A stretch of DNA of 64,000 bases from CAYQLY01 sp964418605 (lineage in GTDB: Bacteria > Bacteroidota > Bacteroidia > Cytophagales > Cyclobacteriaceae): contig CAYQLY010000003.1 of NCBI GenBank assembly GCA_964418605.1, positions 221,765 to 285,764 of the forward strand, read 5' to 3'. Below, one piece after another: positions 9,417 to 17,238 of this stretch (positions are counted from its first letter, which is position 1; every line of letters begins with the position of its first letter). Position numbers and translations under genes: made by a program. The notes beneath the pieces are model-generated. The model had not been told where the DNA came from. It searched no databases and saw nothing but the letters and a program-made list of their open reading frames with translations.

Positions 9417-9617
9417 TTATTTTTTAGTTTCCTCGTTAGTATTCCCCTCGATCTCCTTTTTCACCTCACGAGATGCTTCTTTAAACTCACGGATGCCACG
9501 ACCTAATCCACGTGCCAATTCCGGAATGCGTTTAGCACCAAATAAAATCACGATAGCTAAAAAGATAAGAATGGCTTCCCATGGACCAATTCCCCCTAAA
9601 AATGCAAGTACAGTCAT
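9417..9617 (-). CDS. tatA: Sec-independent translocase subunit TatA/TatE
   Basis: Pore-forming subunit of the twin-arginine translocase for folded proteins. The 66 residues contain a short transmembrane helix (about 12-28), the FGAKRIPELARGLGRGIREFK hinge and amphipathic helix, and a charged tail. First gene of the tatA-gatA-mltD unit. A -7 promoter match lies 23 bases upstream. No tatC is in the window. Confidence 0.93.
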   Translation of the reverse strand: MTVLAFLGGIGPWEAILIFLAIVILFGAKRIPELARGLGRGIREFKEASREVKKEIEGNTNEETKK

Positions 9618-9640
9618 AATTGAAAATAGTTAATGAGGTA

Positions 9641-9648
9641 CAAATGTA
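9641..9648 (-). promoter_or_regulatory. Putative -7 promoter element for tatA-gatA-mltD
   Basis: Minus-strand TACATTTG matches TAnnTTTG, 23 bases before the tatA ATG. Confidence 0.5.
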
Positions 9649-9782
9649 GTCTTTTTTTGGGTAAAATAATAAGATAAAAATGATACCACTAAAACATTAA
9701 GGCAGTAGAATTCTTATGTAAAATTCGCATTAAATTGCTCTTTTTTCAATGTTAATCATTTCTACTTTATATTAAAAACCAT

Positions 9783-9790
9783 TATATTTG
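9783..9790 (+). promoter_or_regulatory. Putative -7 promoter element for the lipoprotein array
   Basis: TATATTTG matches TAnnTTTG 23 bases before the first lipoprotein ATG at 9814. A related box, TATATTTA, lies at 11565-11572 before the third member. Confidence 0.55.
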
Positions 9791-9813
9791 CCTACTAAAA
9801 CAAACAAAAAACT

Positions 9814-10821
9814 ATGAGAAATTTCTTATTTATTTTAGGACTTATTGGTGGTATAGCTTTATACTCATGCAATAATAACACAACGGGAGGAGGCAATGTA
9901 TCCCCAAGCGACCCATCATCGGGTAGCTTTAGCGATAGCAGTATCGTCTTTTCAGTTAATGGAAAGGTATATACCTATTATGTACCTTTTATACTATTGG
10001 TTAAATCAGGCAGTGGTTATATGCCATTTGACATAGTTGCATCTCCTGATAAAAAAACAGTTAATAAAGGGAGCCTTACATTACTTATAAAGGACTTAAA
10101 AAAAGCTACTTTTCTTGTAAAAGACAAAAATGCATCTATTGTATTACAAAATCCAGACTTTTCTCCAAACATTGCAGGTACTTGTAATGCCACAACTAGT
10201 CCAGGTAACCTTACCATTACAGACATTACAGATAGCCCAGATGGTGTAACAAAATACATCACAGGCAACTTTAGTGATAGCCTTTGTACATTAGACGGGA
10301 AAAAGCTAGGAATAAAAGGTTCATTTCAAAAGCTTCGCCTGTACAATATAGATTTAAATGCAGCTGCTGCTAATGCGGGTGATATATATATAAGTGTTAA
10401 TGGTGGGCCAAAAACAAAATATACTAAAGCTTTATCAAATGCTGCTTACTCAAAAGAAGATAATAAAACAATAATACAATTTGGCGTCTTAAGCGATCTT
10501 ACAGATGTTGTAGATATAAGAGCAAGCTTCACCATTATACAAACAGGAAATACCCTTGTAAACACCTACAAAGTAGAAGGCACCAATTATTGTCTATATA
10601 CAGAATCAAAAGATTCTCCTGATTTAACTTCAGGTGATTGTACTCCCCCACAAGGTAATATAGTAATTACTGAAGCTGTAAAAACAACACAACTCACACC
10701 CATAACTTATTCAGGATATATATCAGGCACTTTTTCTTTTGCAGTTTGTAAAGAGGATGGTACTAAAATTAATATAGACGTAACTTTTACCAAGGTAAAA
10801 ACATCTTTTACAGGATTCTAA
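9814..10821 (+). CDS. Two-module surface/periplasmic lipoprotein, array member 1
   Basis: Signal peptide with lipobox ALYSC (about residues 15-19) followed by a Asn/Thr/Gly/Ser-rich linker predicts a lipoprotein. The mature part holds two copies of one module of about 140 residues. Each module begins with a strand such as IVFSVNGKVYTYY or IYISVNGGPKTKY and ends with a cysteine, then GNLTITD or GNIVITE, GYISGTF-like, a second cysteine, and a GsFxK-like end. Paralogues follow directly at 10841, 11600 and 12683, so the four genes are a tandem family. The ITxT...SGTFSF pattern resembles beta-rich DUF6252-like Bacteroidota proteins, but I cannot name the family. Function unknown. Confidence 0.82.
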   Translation: MRNFLFILGLIGGIALYSCNNNTTGGGNVSPSDPSSGSFSDSSIVFSVNGKVYTYYVPFILLVKSGSGYMPFDIVASPDKKTVNKGSLTLLIKDLKKATFLVKDKNASIVLQNPDFSPNIAGTCNATTSPGNLTITDITDSPDGVTKYITGNFSDSLCTLDGKKLGIKGSFQKLRLYNIDLNAAAANAGDIYISVNGGPKTKYTKALSNAAYSKEDNKTIIQFGVLSDLTDVVDIRASFTIIQTGNTLVNTYKVEGTNYCLYTESKDSPDLTSGDCTPPQGNIVITEAVKTTQLTPITYSGYISGTFSFAVCKEDGTKINIDVTFTKVKTSFTGF

Positions 10822-10840
10822 TTAAATACAAAAAACAAAT

Positions 10841-11485
10841 ATGAATATGAAAAAATCATTATCGATTTTCAGCATTCTTGCAAGCGCAATCATGATTATG
10901 TCTTGCAATAATAGTAGTACATCAACTGGAACTGGCCCACAACCTAGCTCATCAGAAACATCAACTCTTAAAGTAAGTATAAATGATGGACCTGATAATG
11001 TCTATGGTGAAGCACATGCTCAAGTACTTCAATCTATTAAAAATGAAGCTGGGGGCATATATTTATTTGCAGATGGTCCTAATGGGGTTCATAATGCTAT
11101 TTCCCTAGACATACACAATAAAGATACAGCTTCTACTTCTTCCATGGTAGGAACCTATATTATTTCGAAGGGAGAACTAAATCCATTATTCGGCGGATAT
11201 ATGCCGAAACAATCCTCTGAAAAGAAAACAGCAACTTTAGAGCTAATGGAAAAAGGGACTGAAAGTGGTGATGAACTTGATAGAAGTTACAATTGTGGGG
11301 AAATGGCAGAAGGAACAGTTACCTTGACTGAAGTAGTTATAACCTCTAAAAATGGTGATATAAAAAACTCTTATATAGGGTATATTTCAGGTAACTTTTC
11401 ATTAAAAACCTGCGATGGTAAAGGAAACTCCAAAAAATTAAAAGGAACTTTTACTAAAGTATATGCATCTTTTACAAAATCATAA
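10841..11485 (+). CDS. One-module lipoprotein, array member 2
   Basis: Starts 19 bases after member 1. Signal peptide with lipobox IMSC (about residue 22), Ser/Thr-rich linker, then a single module: LKVSINDGPDNVYG, a central region, YNCGEMAEGTVTLTEV, YIGYISGNFSLKTCDGKGNSKKLKGTFTK-like C-terminal part with two conserved cysteines. The C-terminal half is very close to that of member 4 (shared CDGKGNSK and LKG). A rho-independent terminator follows, so members 1 and 2 probably form one transcript. Function unknown. Confidence 0.8.
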   Translation: MNMKKSLSIFSILASAIMIMSCNNSSTSTGTGPQPSSSETSTLKVSINDGPDNVYGEAHAQVLQSIKNEAGGIYLFADGPNGVHNAISLDIHNKDTASTSSMVGTYIISKGELNPLFGGYMPKQSSEKKTATLELMEKGTESGDELDRSYNCGEMAEGTVTLTEVVITSKNGDIKNSYIGYISGNFSLKTCDGKGNSKKLKGTFTKVYASFTKS

Positions 11486-11507
11486 TATTAATCTTTAAAA
11501 ACAAATT

Positions 11508-11536
11508 AAAAAAGGGCTATAAAAAGCCCTTTTTTA
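11508..11536 (+). terminator. Rho-independent terminator after array member 2
   Basis: Stem AAAAAAGGGCT/AGCCCTTTTTT with a six-base loop and T-rich right arm, 20 bases after the stop. Confidence 0.85.
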
Positions 11537-11599
11537 ATTATTTTATATTTATCCTTAAAATAAGTATATTTACCATATAATTTTAATAAAAAATATACT

Positions 11600-12654
11600 A
11601 TGAAAAAAAATCTTAATTATCTCAAGCGTTATCGCAGCAGTAGGAATCTATGCATGCAGTAACAATAACACAACAGGCGGTAGCGGTGTGACTCCAACAC
11701 CAGCAGCAGCCACCGATAGTACAATTAACCTAATCATTGATGGGGTTGCAACTAAATATTATGCGCCAGCCATATTAGCAAATAAACAAAAATATGGTAC
11801 TTATAATGTAGTAATAAATGGATTTGCTAAATACATCTAACCCAACCATTGGCAAATTAACTTTAACCATCATTAATCTTAAAAAAGGAGGGGTTTATAC
11901 TCTAAAAGAAAATAAAGGAATTATTCTGCTAACAAACCCAACTATTGGAGCTGCAGGAGGATGTGATACCAATCCAGATGGCAACATTACAATGAATGAT
12001 GTCATTGAAGAAAAAGATAAAACAGTCAATGGAGGCTACCCTGGTTATATCTCAGGTGCTTTTACAGCCAGTCTTTGTGATATTAAAGGCAACAAACATA
12101 CTATAAGTGGAGCATTCGATAAGCTAAAAGTTGGGTTCTTGGATCCAGATAAATTAAAACCTACACCTGAAGCAGGAACAAATTCTGATATCAAGATCAG
12201 CTTAAATAATGGTCCAGAGAATACATACAAAAACAATGGCGTACTTTTTGCCTATACAAAAAAAGATGGCCTAGTCTTTGACGTAGGAGTAGCAGATCCC
12301 GATAATAGCAGCAGTGATTTATGGAGTATAGCTATAAGCATACCCAATAGCCCTTCTTCTTCATTAATAGGAACACATACCGTTACAAAAACTATATCAG
12401 CAGATGTAAAACATGTTATCGGCTACTACAAAGTAGAACCGAAAAAAACTGAATACGATACACACAAATGTGGTACTCCAGAAGGGACAATTACCATAAC
12501 TGAACAAGTTAAACTATCTAACCCAACACCCGGTTATTTTACAGGCTATGTTTCAGGAACTTTTTCATTTACCGTATGTAACGATGATGGAAATTCAGCA
12601 ACTGTTAAAGGTAGTTTCCAAAAACTATATACCATAATGACTGGTGAGTTTTAA
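11600..12654 (+). pseudogene. Two-module lipoprotein, array member 3, with two frameshifts
   Basis: An ATG at 11600 is followed by eight A; read as is, it stops after about 20 codons. Removing one A gives a normal lipoprotein signal (LIISSVIAAVGIYAC then SNNNTTGG) and a first strand STINLIIDGVATKYY. The frame breaks again near 11819-11821: removing one G there joins it to the open frame that runs to 12654. The restored protein is a two-module paralogue of member 1, including the DIKISLNNGPENTY module and CGTPEGTITITEQ. Downstream of 11818 the frame is intact for 279 codons. This is either a decayed gene, a slipped-strand off state at the A tract, or sequence error. Confidence 0.75.
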
Positions 12655-12682
12655 TTTTTAAAAAAATCTTAAAGAAATAATT

Positions 12683-13330
12683 ATGAAAAATAGTATTATT
12701 ATCATAGCAAGTGTTGCAACAATCATAAGCATGAGTAACTGTAGCAATAAAAACACTACAGGGGGTAATGGAAGCGGGAATCCCAGTCCAAGTACTTCAG
12801 GAACAACTGAGAATACTATCAAAATGAGTATAAATAATGAGCCTGAAAAAACATATAATATACTAGGATCAGCCCTTATCATAAAACCAGACCTCAATGA
12901 CAATACCGTAAATTTTAAACTAATGATAGAAGACCCAACAACTACAAGTAGCCCATTAGTTGAAATATCTGTAACGGTATTAAACAATCCCTCTCTTTCT
13001 ACTGTGGGGACATACCCTGTTACAAAAGGAAAGCTAGTAGGAGATACTTATGTTATAGATAGCGAAGGAAAAGACAAAATAGCATCTGCGGTTTTCTATG
13101 AATCTAGTACTCTTCAATCTACTACTAAATGTGGTACAACATCAGAAGGAACAATTACCATAACCGAACAAACCATAACATCTAAAAATGATAAAGCGTC
13201 AAATTCTTTCTTAGGTTATGTTTCAGGTAATTTTTCATTAAAAGTGTGTGACGGGAAGGGTAATTCAAAAACACTTAAAGGAAGTTTTGAAAAATCATCC
13301 ACTAATTTTATGGGTAATTTTAAATTCTAA
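12683..13330 (+). CDS. One-module lipoprotein, array member 4
   Basis: Signal peptide ending at SNCSNKN (Cys about residue 20), Gly/Ser/Thr-rich linker, then one module starting IKMSINNEPEKTYN and ending CGTTSEGTITITEQ, LGYVSGNFSLKVCDGKGNSKTLKGSFEK. Module organisation and the two conserved cysteines match members 1-3; the C-terminal half is nearest to member 2. It begins 28 bases after member 3 and ends before a strong hairpin terminator. Function unknown; the signal predicts membrane anchoring. Confidence 0.8.
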   Translation: MKNSIIIIASVATIISMSNCSNKNTTGGNGSGNPSPSTSGTTENTIKMSINNEPEKTYNILGSALIIKPDLNDNTVNFKLMIEDPTTTSSPLVEISVTVLNNPSLSTVGTYPVTKGKLVGDTYVIDSEGKDKIASAVFYESSTLQSTTKCGTTSEGTITITEQTITSKNDKASNSFLGYVSGNFSLKVCDGKGNSKTLKGSFEKSSTNFMGNFKF

Positions 13331-13348
13331 TAATTTAATAGCTAGCGC

Positions 13349-13395
13349 TATTCATAAAAAAAAGGCTTTATAATTAAAGCCTTTTTTTATGAATA
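13349..13395. terminator. Bidirectional terminator between convergent genes
   Basis: Long hairpin: ATTCAT, an A run, GGCTTTA, loop TAAT, then TAAAGCC, a T run and ATGAAT. It has A and T tracts on both sides and lies between lipoprotein member 4 and the convergent beta-barrel gene. Confidence 0.88.
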
Positions 13396-13410
13396 TATTT
13401 TATTAACTGT

Positions 13411-13977
13411 CTATTTGAATGCATACCTCACAGACACTCCGAAACTATCCGCAAAAAAATGAGTAGTAGGAGACACCATTAGATAAGGTTCCCAAGCCAC
13501 AGCAAAGTTAATAGGAACTTCTTTTAAAGTATACTCTAAACCAACAGGAAACTGCAACCCAAAAGTAGTTGCTGAATAACCAAATACACTTACAAACCCT
13601 AAATGAAAACCTGCTCCTCCATATACATTTAATCCAGGTTCTTTACTGATGGCTCCATGGTACTCAGCCATTGTGCTGATGCCAAAATAGTAAGACCGAA
13701 AAACAAGAGAGGCCTCCCCAGCAAAATGCTCAGCAAAAAAATATTTTCCATTTATTCCAAATAAGCCACCACCACCTATCCCACCAAATTTCAATCCAAC
13801 TGCACCAATATAGCCATTATCATAGACAGGCTTATTTGAGTTTTTAGATTTTTTCTTAACAATCGTCTTCTTTTTAGGAGAGGATGTCGTTTTTTTCTTA
13901 GCCTGTGCCATCCCTTCTGTATAGAGGAATAAACCTATCAAGCTTACAGCAACTAGCGTTTTTTTCAACATATGCAT
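13411..13977 (-). CDS. Predicted outer-membrane beta-barrel protein
   Basis: Signal peptide to about residue 26 (GMAQA), then a Lys/Ser/Thr-rich stretch (KKKTTSSPKKKTIVKKK), then alternating hydrophobic/aromatic strands rich in Gly, Phe and Tyr, ending SVRYAFK with a C-terminal aromatic-basic end like outer-membrane barrels. About eight strands would fit the ~135-residue barrel part. No enzyme motif. The basic N-terminal linker is unusual and may bind a polyanion such as LPS or the cell wall; that is inference. Function unknown. Confidence 0.65.
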   Translation of the reverse strand: MHMLKKTLVAVSLIGLFLYTEGMAQAKKKTTSSPKKKTIVKKKSKNSNKPVYDNGYIGAVGLKFGGIGGGGLFGINGKYFFAEHFAGEASLVFRSYYFGISTMAEYHGAISKEPGLNVYGGAGFHLGFVSVFGYSATTFGLQFPVGLEYTLKEVPINFAVAWEPYLMVSPTTHFFADSFGVSVRYAFK

Positions 13978-14275
13978 GTGTTTTTTATGGATTAAAAATA
14001 ACTAAATTTTTAATAAACCTACACTTTTAATAACACTATGGAGCATGCGTTATTACTTTCTTTCGTGATGGTTACACCTAGAGAAACTTCTAAAATATCA
14101 GCAAATAGAATCACCTTTCTGCAACTCGTTTTTCTTATCCCAAAATCTTATAAAGACCTCTTGGAATATCTCGAGCAATTTCCTTATCATCAATAAGAAG
14201 ATAATTTTTTTGCATAAAATTTTGAAAAAAATAAAAAGCTAAAAATGAAATTTTAAAAAATAATTTATTATTATA
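13978..14275. other. AT-rich intergenic region without a convincing gene
   Basis: About 300 bases between divergently oriented genes. A 52-codon ATG frame exists on the plus strand at 14038-14196, and short open stretches in several frames on the minus strand, but none has a recognisable protein or a promoter. It may be decayed coding sequence. Nothing else was seen. Confidence 0.5.
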
Positions 14276-14283
14276 TATCTTTG
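14276..14283 (+). promoter_or_regulatory. Putative -7 element close to the DUF3667 gene start
   Basis: TATCTTTG matches TAnnTTTG and ends 10 bases before the ATG at 14294, implying a very short or absent 5' leader. Confidence 0.5.
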
Positions 14284-14293
14284 TTTGTTATAT

Positions 14294-15214
14294 ATGAAAA
14301 AAGAAAAGATTAAAAGTAGCGTATGCCCCAACTGCAATGAATTATTAAAAAATGAAGATAATTATTGCCCTCATTGTGGACAAGAAAATCACACCCACAA
14401 ACTTCCTGTAAAACATTATCTTATTGATTTCTTAGAAAGCACAATTCATTTTGATACTAAATTTTTTTATACATTAAAACATTTATTCATTAAACCAGGA
14501 ACAATTACAAAAGAGTACAATGAAAATAAAAGAGCACGCTATGTACCTCCTATTCGATTTTATATATTTACTAGTTTTATTTTTTTCTTTCTTCTTTCTG
14601 TACTGCCTAAATCAGGTAGTTTAAATATTAATTTCACTATAGATGCAACAAATAAGAAAAATGTTGAATTGTCAGAATATGACCTAAAAAAATTAGGAGA
14701 AGAGAAAGAATTAACACAAGAAAAGATTGATACATTTCTAAATACACATGGCGAATCTCTTAATTGGTTTAACAGGGTCAAAGTTAATTTTCTGGCTAAT
14801 TATTATAGTGGAAAAATTACTATAGAAGAAGTCAAACACAAAATGGTAAAAAATATTTCTACATTATTGTTTACATTGTTACCAGTATTTGCTTTGTATC
14901 TGAAATTTTTTGAATTAAAAAGTAGAAAATTTTATACAGAACACCTTGTTTTTTCTTTTCATTTCCATACAACCCTATTTATCTTATTAATTCTATTTAA
15001 GATAATTAGCACAATAGGGTTTTTCATTCCTTTGCTAATAGGTTTCTTTACAGGAAGTATTTTTTATCTTTTATTTTCACTAAAAAAAGTATATGAGCAA
15101 AACTGGATAAAAACTATAATTAAAACCATCTTGCTTAGTTCACTATATAGTTTTACAATAGCTATTGGAGTATTTATTACTGCAGTGCTTACTATTTACA
15201 TGAATTTGAATTAA
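14294..15214 (+). CDS. DUF3667-type zinc-ribbon membrane protein
   Basis: An N-terminal zinc ribbon CPNCNELLKNEDNYCPHCGQ (about residues 11-30) is followed by a cytoplasmic segment LPVKHYLIDFLESTIHFDTKFFYTL and LFIKPGTITKEYNENKRARYVPPIRFYIFTS, then three to five hydrophobic segments. This arrangement is the DUF3667 family found in Bacteroidota; the role is unknown. ATG at 14294 is preferred to the upstream in-frame TTG at 14285 because the TAnnTTTG box ends at 14283. It stands alone and converges with fabG. Confidence 0.8.
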   Translation: MKKEKIKSSVCPNCNELLKNEDNYCPHCGQENHTHKLPVKHYLIDFLESTIHFDTKFFYTLKHLFIKPGTITKEYNENKRARYVPPIRFYIFTSFIFFFLLSVLPKSGSLNINFTIDATNKKNVELSEYDLKKLGEEKELTQEKIDTFLNTHGESLNWFNRVKVNFLANYYSGKITIEEVKHKMVKNISTLLFTLLPVFALYLKFFELKSRKFYTEHLVFSFHFHTTLFILLILFKIISTIGFFIPLLIGFFTGSIFYLLFSLKKVYEQNWIKTIIKTILLSSLYSFTIAIGVFITAVLTIYMNLN

Positions 15215-15218
15215 TAGG

Positions 15219-15965
15219 CTACGTCAACATTCCGCCATCCACTTGAATAACTTGGCCAGTGATGTAACTAGAAAGATCTGAAGCTAAAAATAAAGCCAAA
15301 TCAGCAACCTCGCTAGGCGTTCCTCCACGCTTAAGTGGGATTGAATCTTTCCACATATCGACAACTTTTTGATCTAGCTCCCCCGTCATCTCTGTTTCAA
15401 TAAATCCAGGAGCAATCGCATTGGATCGAATATTACGTGACCCCAACTCCAACGCTACCGATTTAGTAAAGCCAATAACACCGGCTTTAGAAGCTGCATA
15501 ATTAGACTGCCCACCATTGCCACTAATACCAACTATAGACGTAATATTAATAATTGATCCTTTTTTCTGAGACATAAAATGTTTGATAGAAGCCTTAGTT
15601 AAATTAAAAACAGATTTTAAATTCGTATTAATAACAACATCCCACTGCTCCTCCGTCATACGCATTAATAGACCATCTTTAGTAATTCCTGCATTATTAA
15701 CCAACACATCCAATCCTCCAAAATCTTTTAATACCTGAGCGATCAAATCTTCCGCAGATTTATAACGAGAGGCATCTGATTGATAACCTTTAGCCTTTAC
15801 ACCTGCATGTTGCAACTCTTTTTCTAATGCGACAGCTTTCTCTACATTAGAAAGATAAGTAAATGCAACATGTGCACCATGTTGTGCAAATTTTTTAGCC
15901 ATGGCATTTCCTATGCCTTTAGACGCACCAGTTACCAATATAGTTTTTCCTTCTACTAGTTTCAT
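15219..15965 (-). CDS. fabG: 3-oxoacyl-[acyl-carrier-protein] reductase
   Basis: NADPH-dependent reduction of 3-oxoacyl-ACP in fatty-acid elongation. Short-chain dehydrogenase features: TGASKGIGNAMAKKF (cofactor loop, about residues 11-25), NNAGITKDGLLMRM (about 89-102), catalytic Ser in ITSIVGISG, YxxxK as YAASK (about 154-158), and GFIETEMTGEL. Its 248 residues and the ITKDGLLMRM segment are typical of FabG rather than a generic SDR. It lies 20 bases after the rhodanese gene on the same strand. Confidence 0.93.
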   Translation of the reverse strand: MKLVEGKTILVTGASKGIGNAMAKKFAQHGAHVAFTYLSNVEKAVALEKELQHAGVKAKGYQSDASRYKSAEDLIAQVLKDFGGLDVLVNNAGITKDGLLMRMTEEQWDVVINTNLKSVFNLTKASIKHFMSQKKGSIINITSIVGISGNGGQSNYAASKAGVIGFTKSVALELGSRNIRSNAIAPGFIETEMTGELDQKVVDMWKDSIPLKRGGTPSEVADLALFLASDLSSYITGQVIQVDGGMLT

Positions 15966-15985
15966 ATAATTATTTTTTTTACAGG

Positions 15986-16303
15986 TTAATATGTGGGTAA
16001 AGAAGAGTCTACTTCATGTGCATAAGCTAGTATTCCTCCTTTTAAATTATACAAATTATCTAATCCGAATTCAGCTTCAAGCGCAGCAATAGCTGTTGCA
16101 CTTCGTTTGCCACTACGGCAATGAAAGACTACTTTTTTATTTTTCAAAATTTCTGAAGCACGATCAATAATCGTTGCCAAAGGAATTAAAAGGCCACCAA
16201 GATTTACTAATTCATATTCATGCTCTTCTCGTACATCAATCAATTGAAAATCTTCATGATTATCAATCATTTGTTTTAATTCTTGAACAGTTATTTCTTT
16301 CAT
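15986..16303 (-). CDS. Rhodanese-like sulfurtransferase domain protein
   Basis: Single rhodanese domain of about 105 residues: DFQLIDVREEHEYELVNLGG near the N-terminus and active-site cysteine in VVFHCRSGKRSATA (about residue 65). It may transfer sulfane sulfur; partner unknown. ATG at 16303 (MKEITVQEL) is preferred over an upstream in-frame ATG at 16324, which adds seven unmatched residues. Probably co-transcribed with fabG downstream and the RarD-like gene upstream (32-base gap). Confidence 0.88.
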   Translation of the reverse strand: MKEITVQELKQMIDNHEDFQLIDVREEHEYELVNLGGLLIPLATIIDRASEILKNKKVVFHCRSGKRSATAIAALEAEFGLDNLYNLKGGILAYAHEVDSSLPTY

Positions 16304-16334
16304 ACTTCTTAAATAACATTGCAATATAAAAAAA

Positions 16335-17237
16335 TTATTTTATGTTTTTACGAGCTTTTATCCATGCGTCATAATTAAATAAAATAATAGCCCCCACTAT
16401 TAATAAGTAAGCTATTATTTGTAACCGAGGCATAGGCTCATAAAAATAAAATAAAGCTAATAAAAAGCTAACCAATGGATTCATGTACATTAAAAACCCT
16501 ATAACTCCTGATGATAACCCTTTCAAAGCATACAAATTCAAAAATAAAGGTATAAGTGTAAACACGACAGCAATCACGATAATACGTCTATAAAAACCAT
16601 CGGATACAGGCGCTTGTCCTACCAATACCGTATAAAAAGGGGCTAATAAAAAGGCTATGATCAAAAGCTGAATGAGCAATATAAATAAACGATCAATAAC
16701 TATATTTTTACGTTGACTCACCACATACAATGCATAAGTAGATCCGACGATCAAACTATAGCCCATCTCACGAAGAGAGTCTTTACCCACCAACACACAA
16801 CTTATAATACAAATCCCAACAGCCATCCATTGCTTACGCGATAATTTTTCATGAATTAAAAAATAACCAAGCACAGCTGTAATCACAGGACAAATAAAGT
16901 AAGAGAATGTCGCTGCCTTAATGCTGACATGCTGAACAACATATAAGAATACCAACCAATTGGTAGCCAGTAGAAGTCCTCCTATACAGGTTAAACCAAA
17001 AAATTTAGCTCTCTGCTTAAATGAAAAAGAACGAAGTAAAGATGTTGTTTCATAAACCGTTTTTCTTTTAAAAAAGAGAAAAAATAAACCTAGAAAAACA
17101 GCTGCAAATACAATACGAAAATAGAGAATCTGCCCGGCTTGATACTCTCCTAATGCACGAAATGGAATACTCACAAATCCCCAAATTAAAAAAGCGACAA
17201 TTCCTGCTAAATAATAGTTTTGTTTGCCTGAAGCCAT
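16335..17237 (-). CDS. EamA-family transporter, RarD-like
   Basis: About ten hydrophobic segments over 300 residues and the RarD-like opening YYLAGIVAFLIWGFVSIPFRAL, with internal duplication typical of drug/metabolite (DMT) transporters. RarD proteins are inner-membrane permeases whose substrate is poorly defined. The start codon lies one base after the stop of the upstream membrane Fe-S gene (17239), so the two are co-transcribed. Confidence 0.87.
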   Translation of the reverse strand: MASGKQNYYLAGIVAFLIWGFVSIPFRALGEYQAGQILYFRIVFAAVFLGLFFLFFKRKTVYETTSLLRSFSFKQRAKFFGLTCIGGLLLATNWLVFLYVVQHVSIKAATFSYFICPVITAVLGYFLIHEKLSRKQWMAVGICIISCVLVGKDSLREMGYSLIVGSTYALYVVSQRKNIVIDRLFILLIQLLIIAFLLAPFYTVLVGQAPVSDGFYRRIIVIAVVFTLIPLFLNLYALKGLSSGVIGFLMYMNPLVSFLLALFYFYEPMPRLQIIAYLLIVGAIILFNYDAWIKARKNIK

Positions 17238-17238
17238 C

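Noticed and set aside
14038..14196. 52-codon ORF on the plus strand in the 300-base gap
   Set aside because: No family, no promoter and no conserved pattern; opposite frames look equally open in this AT-rich stretch.
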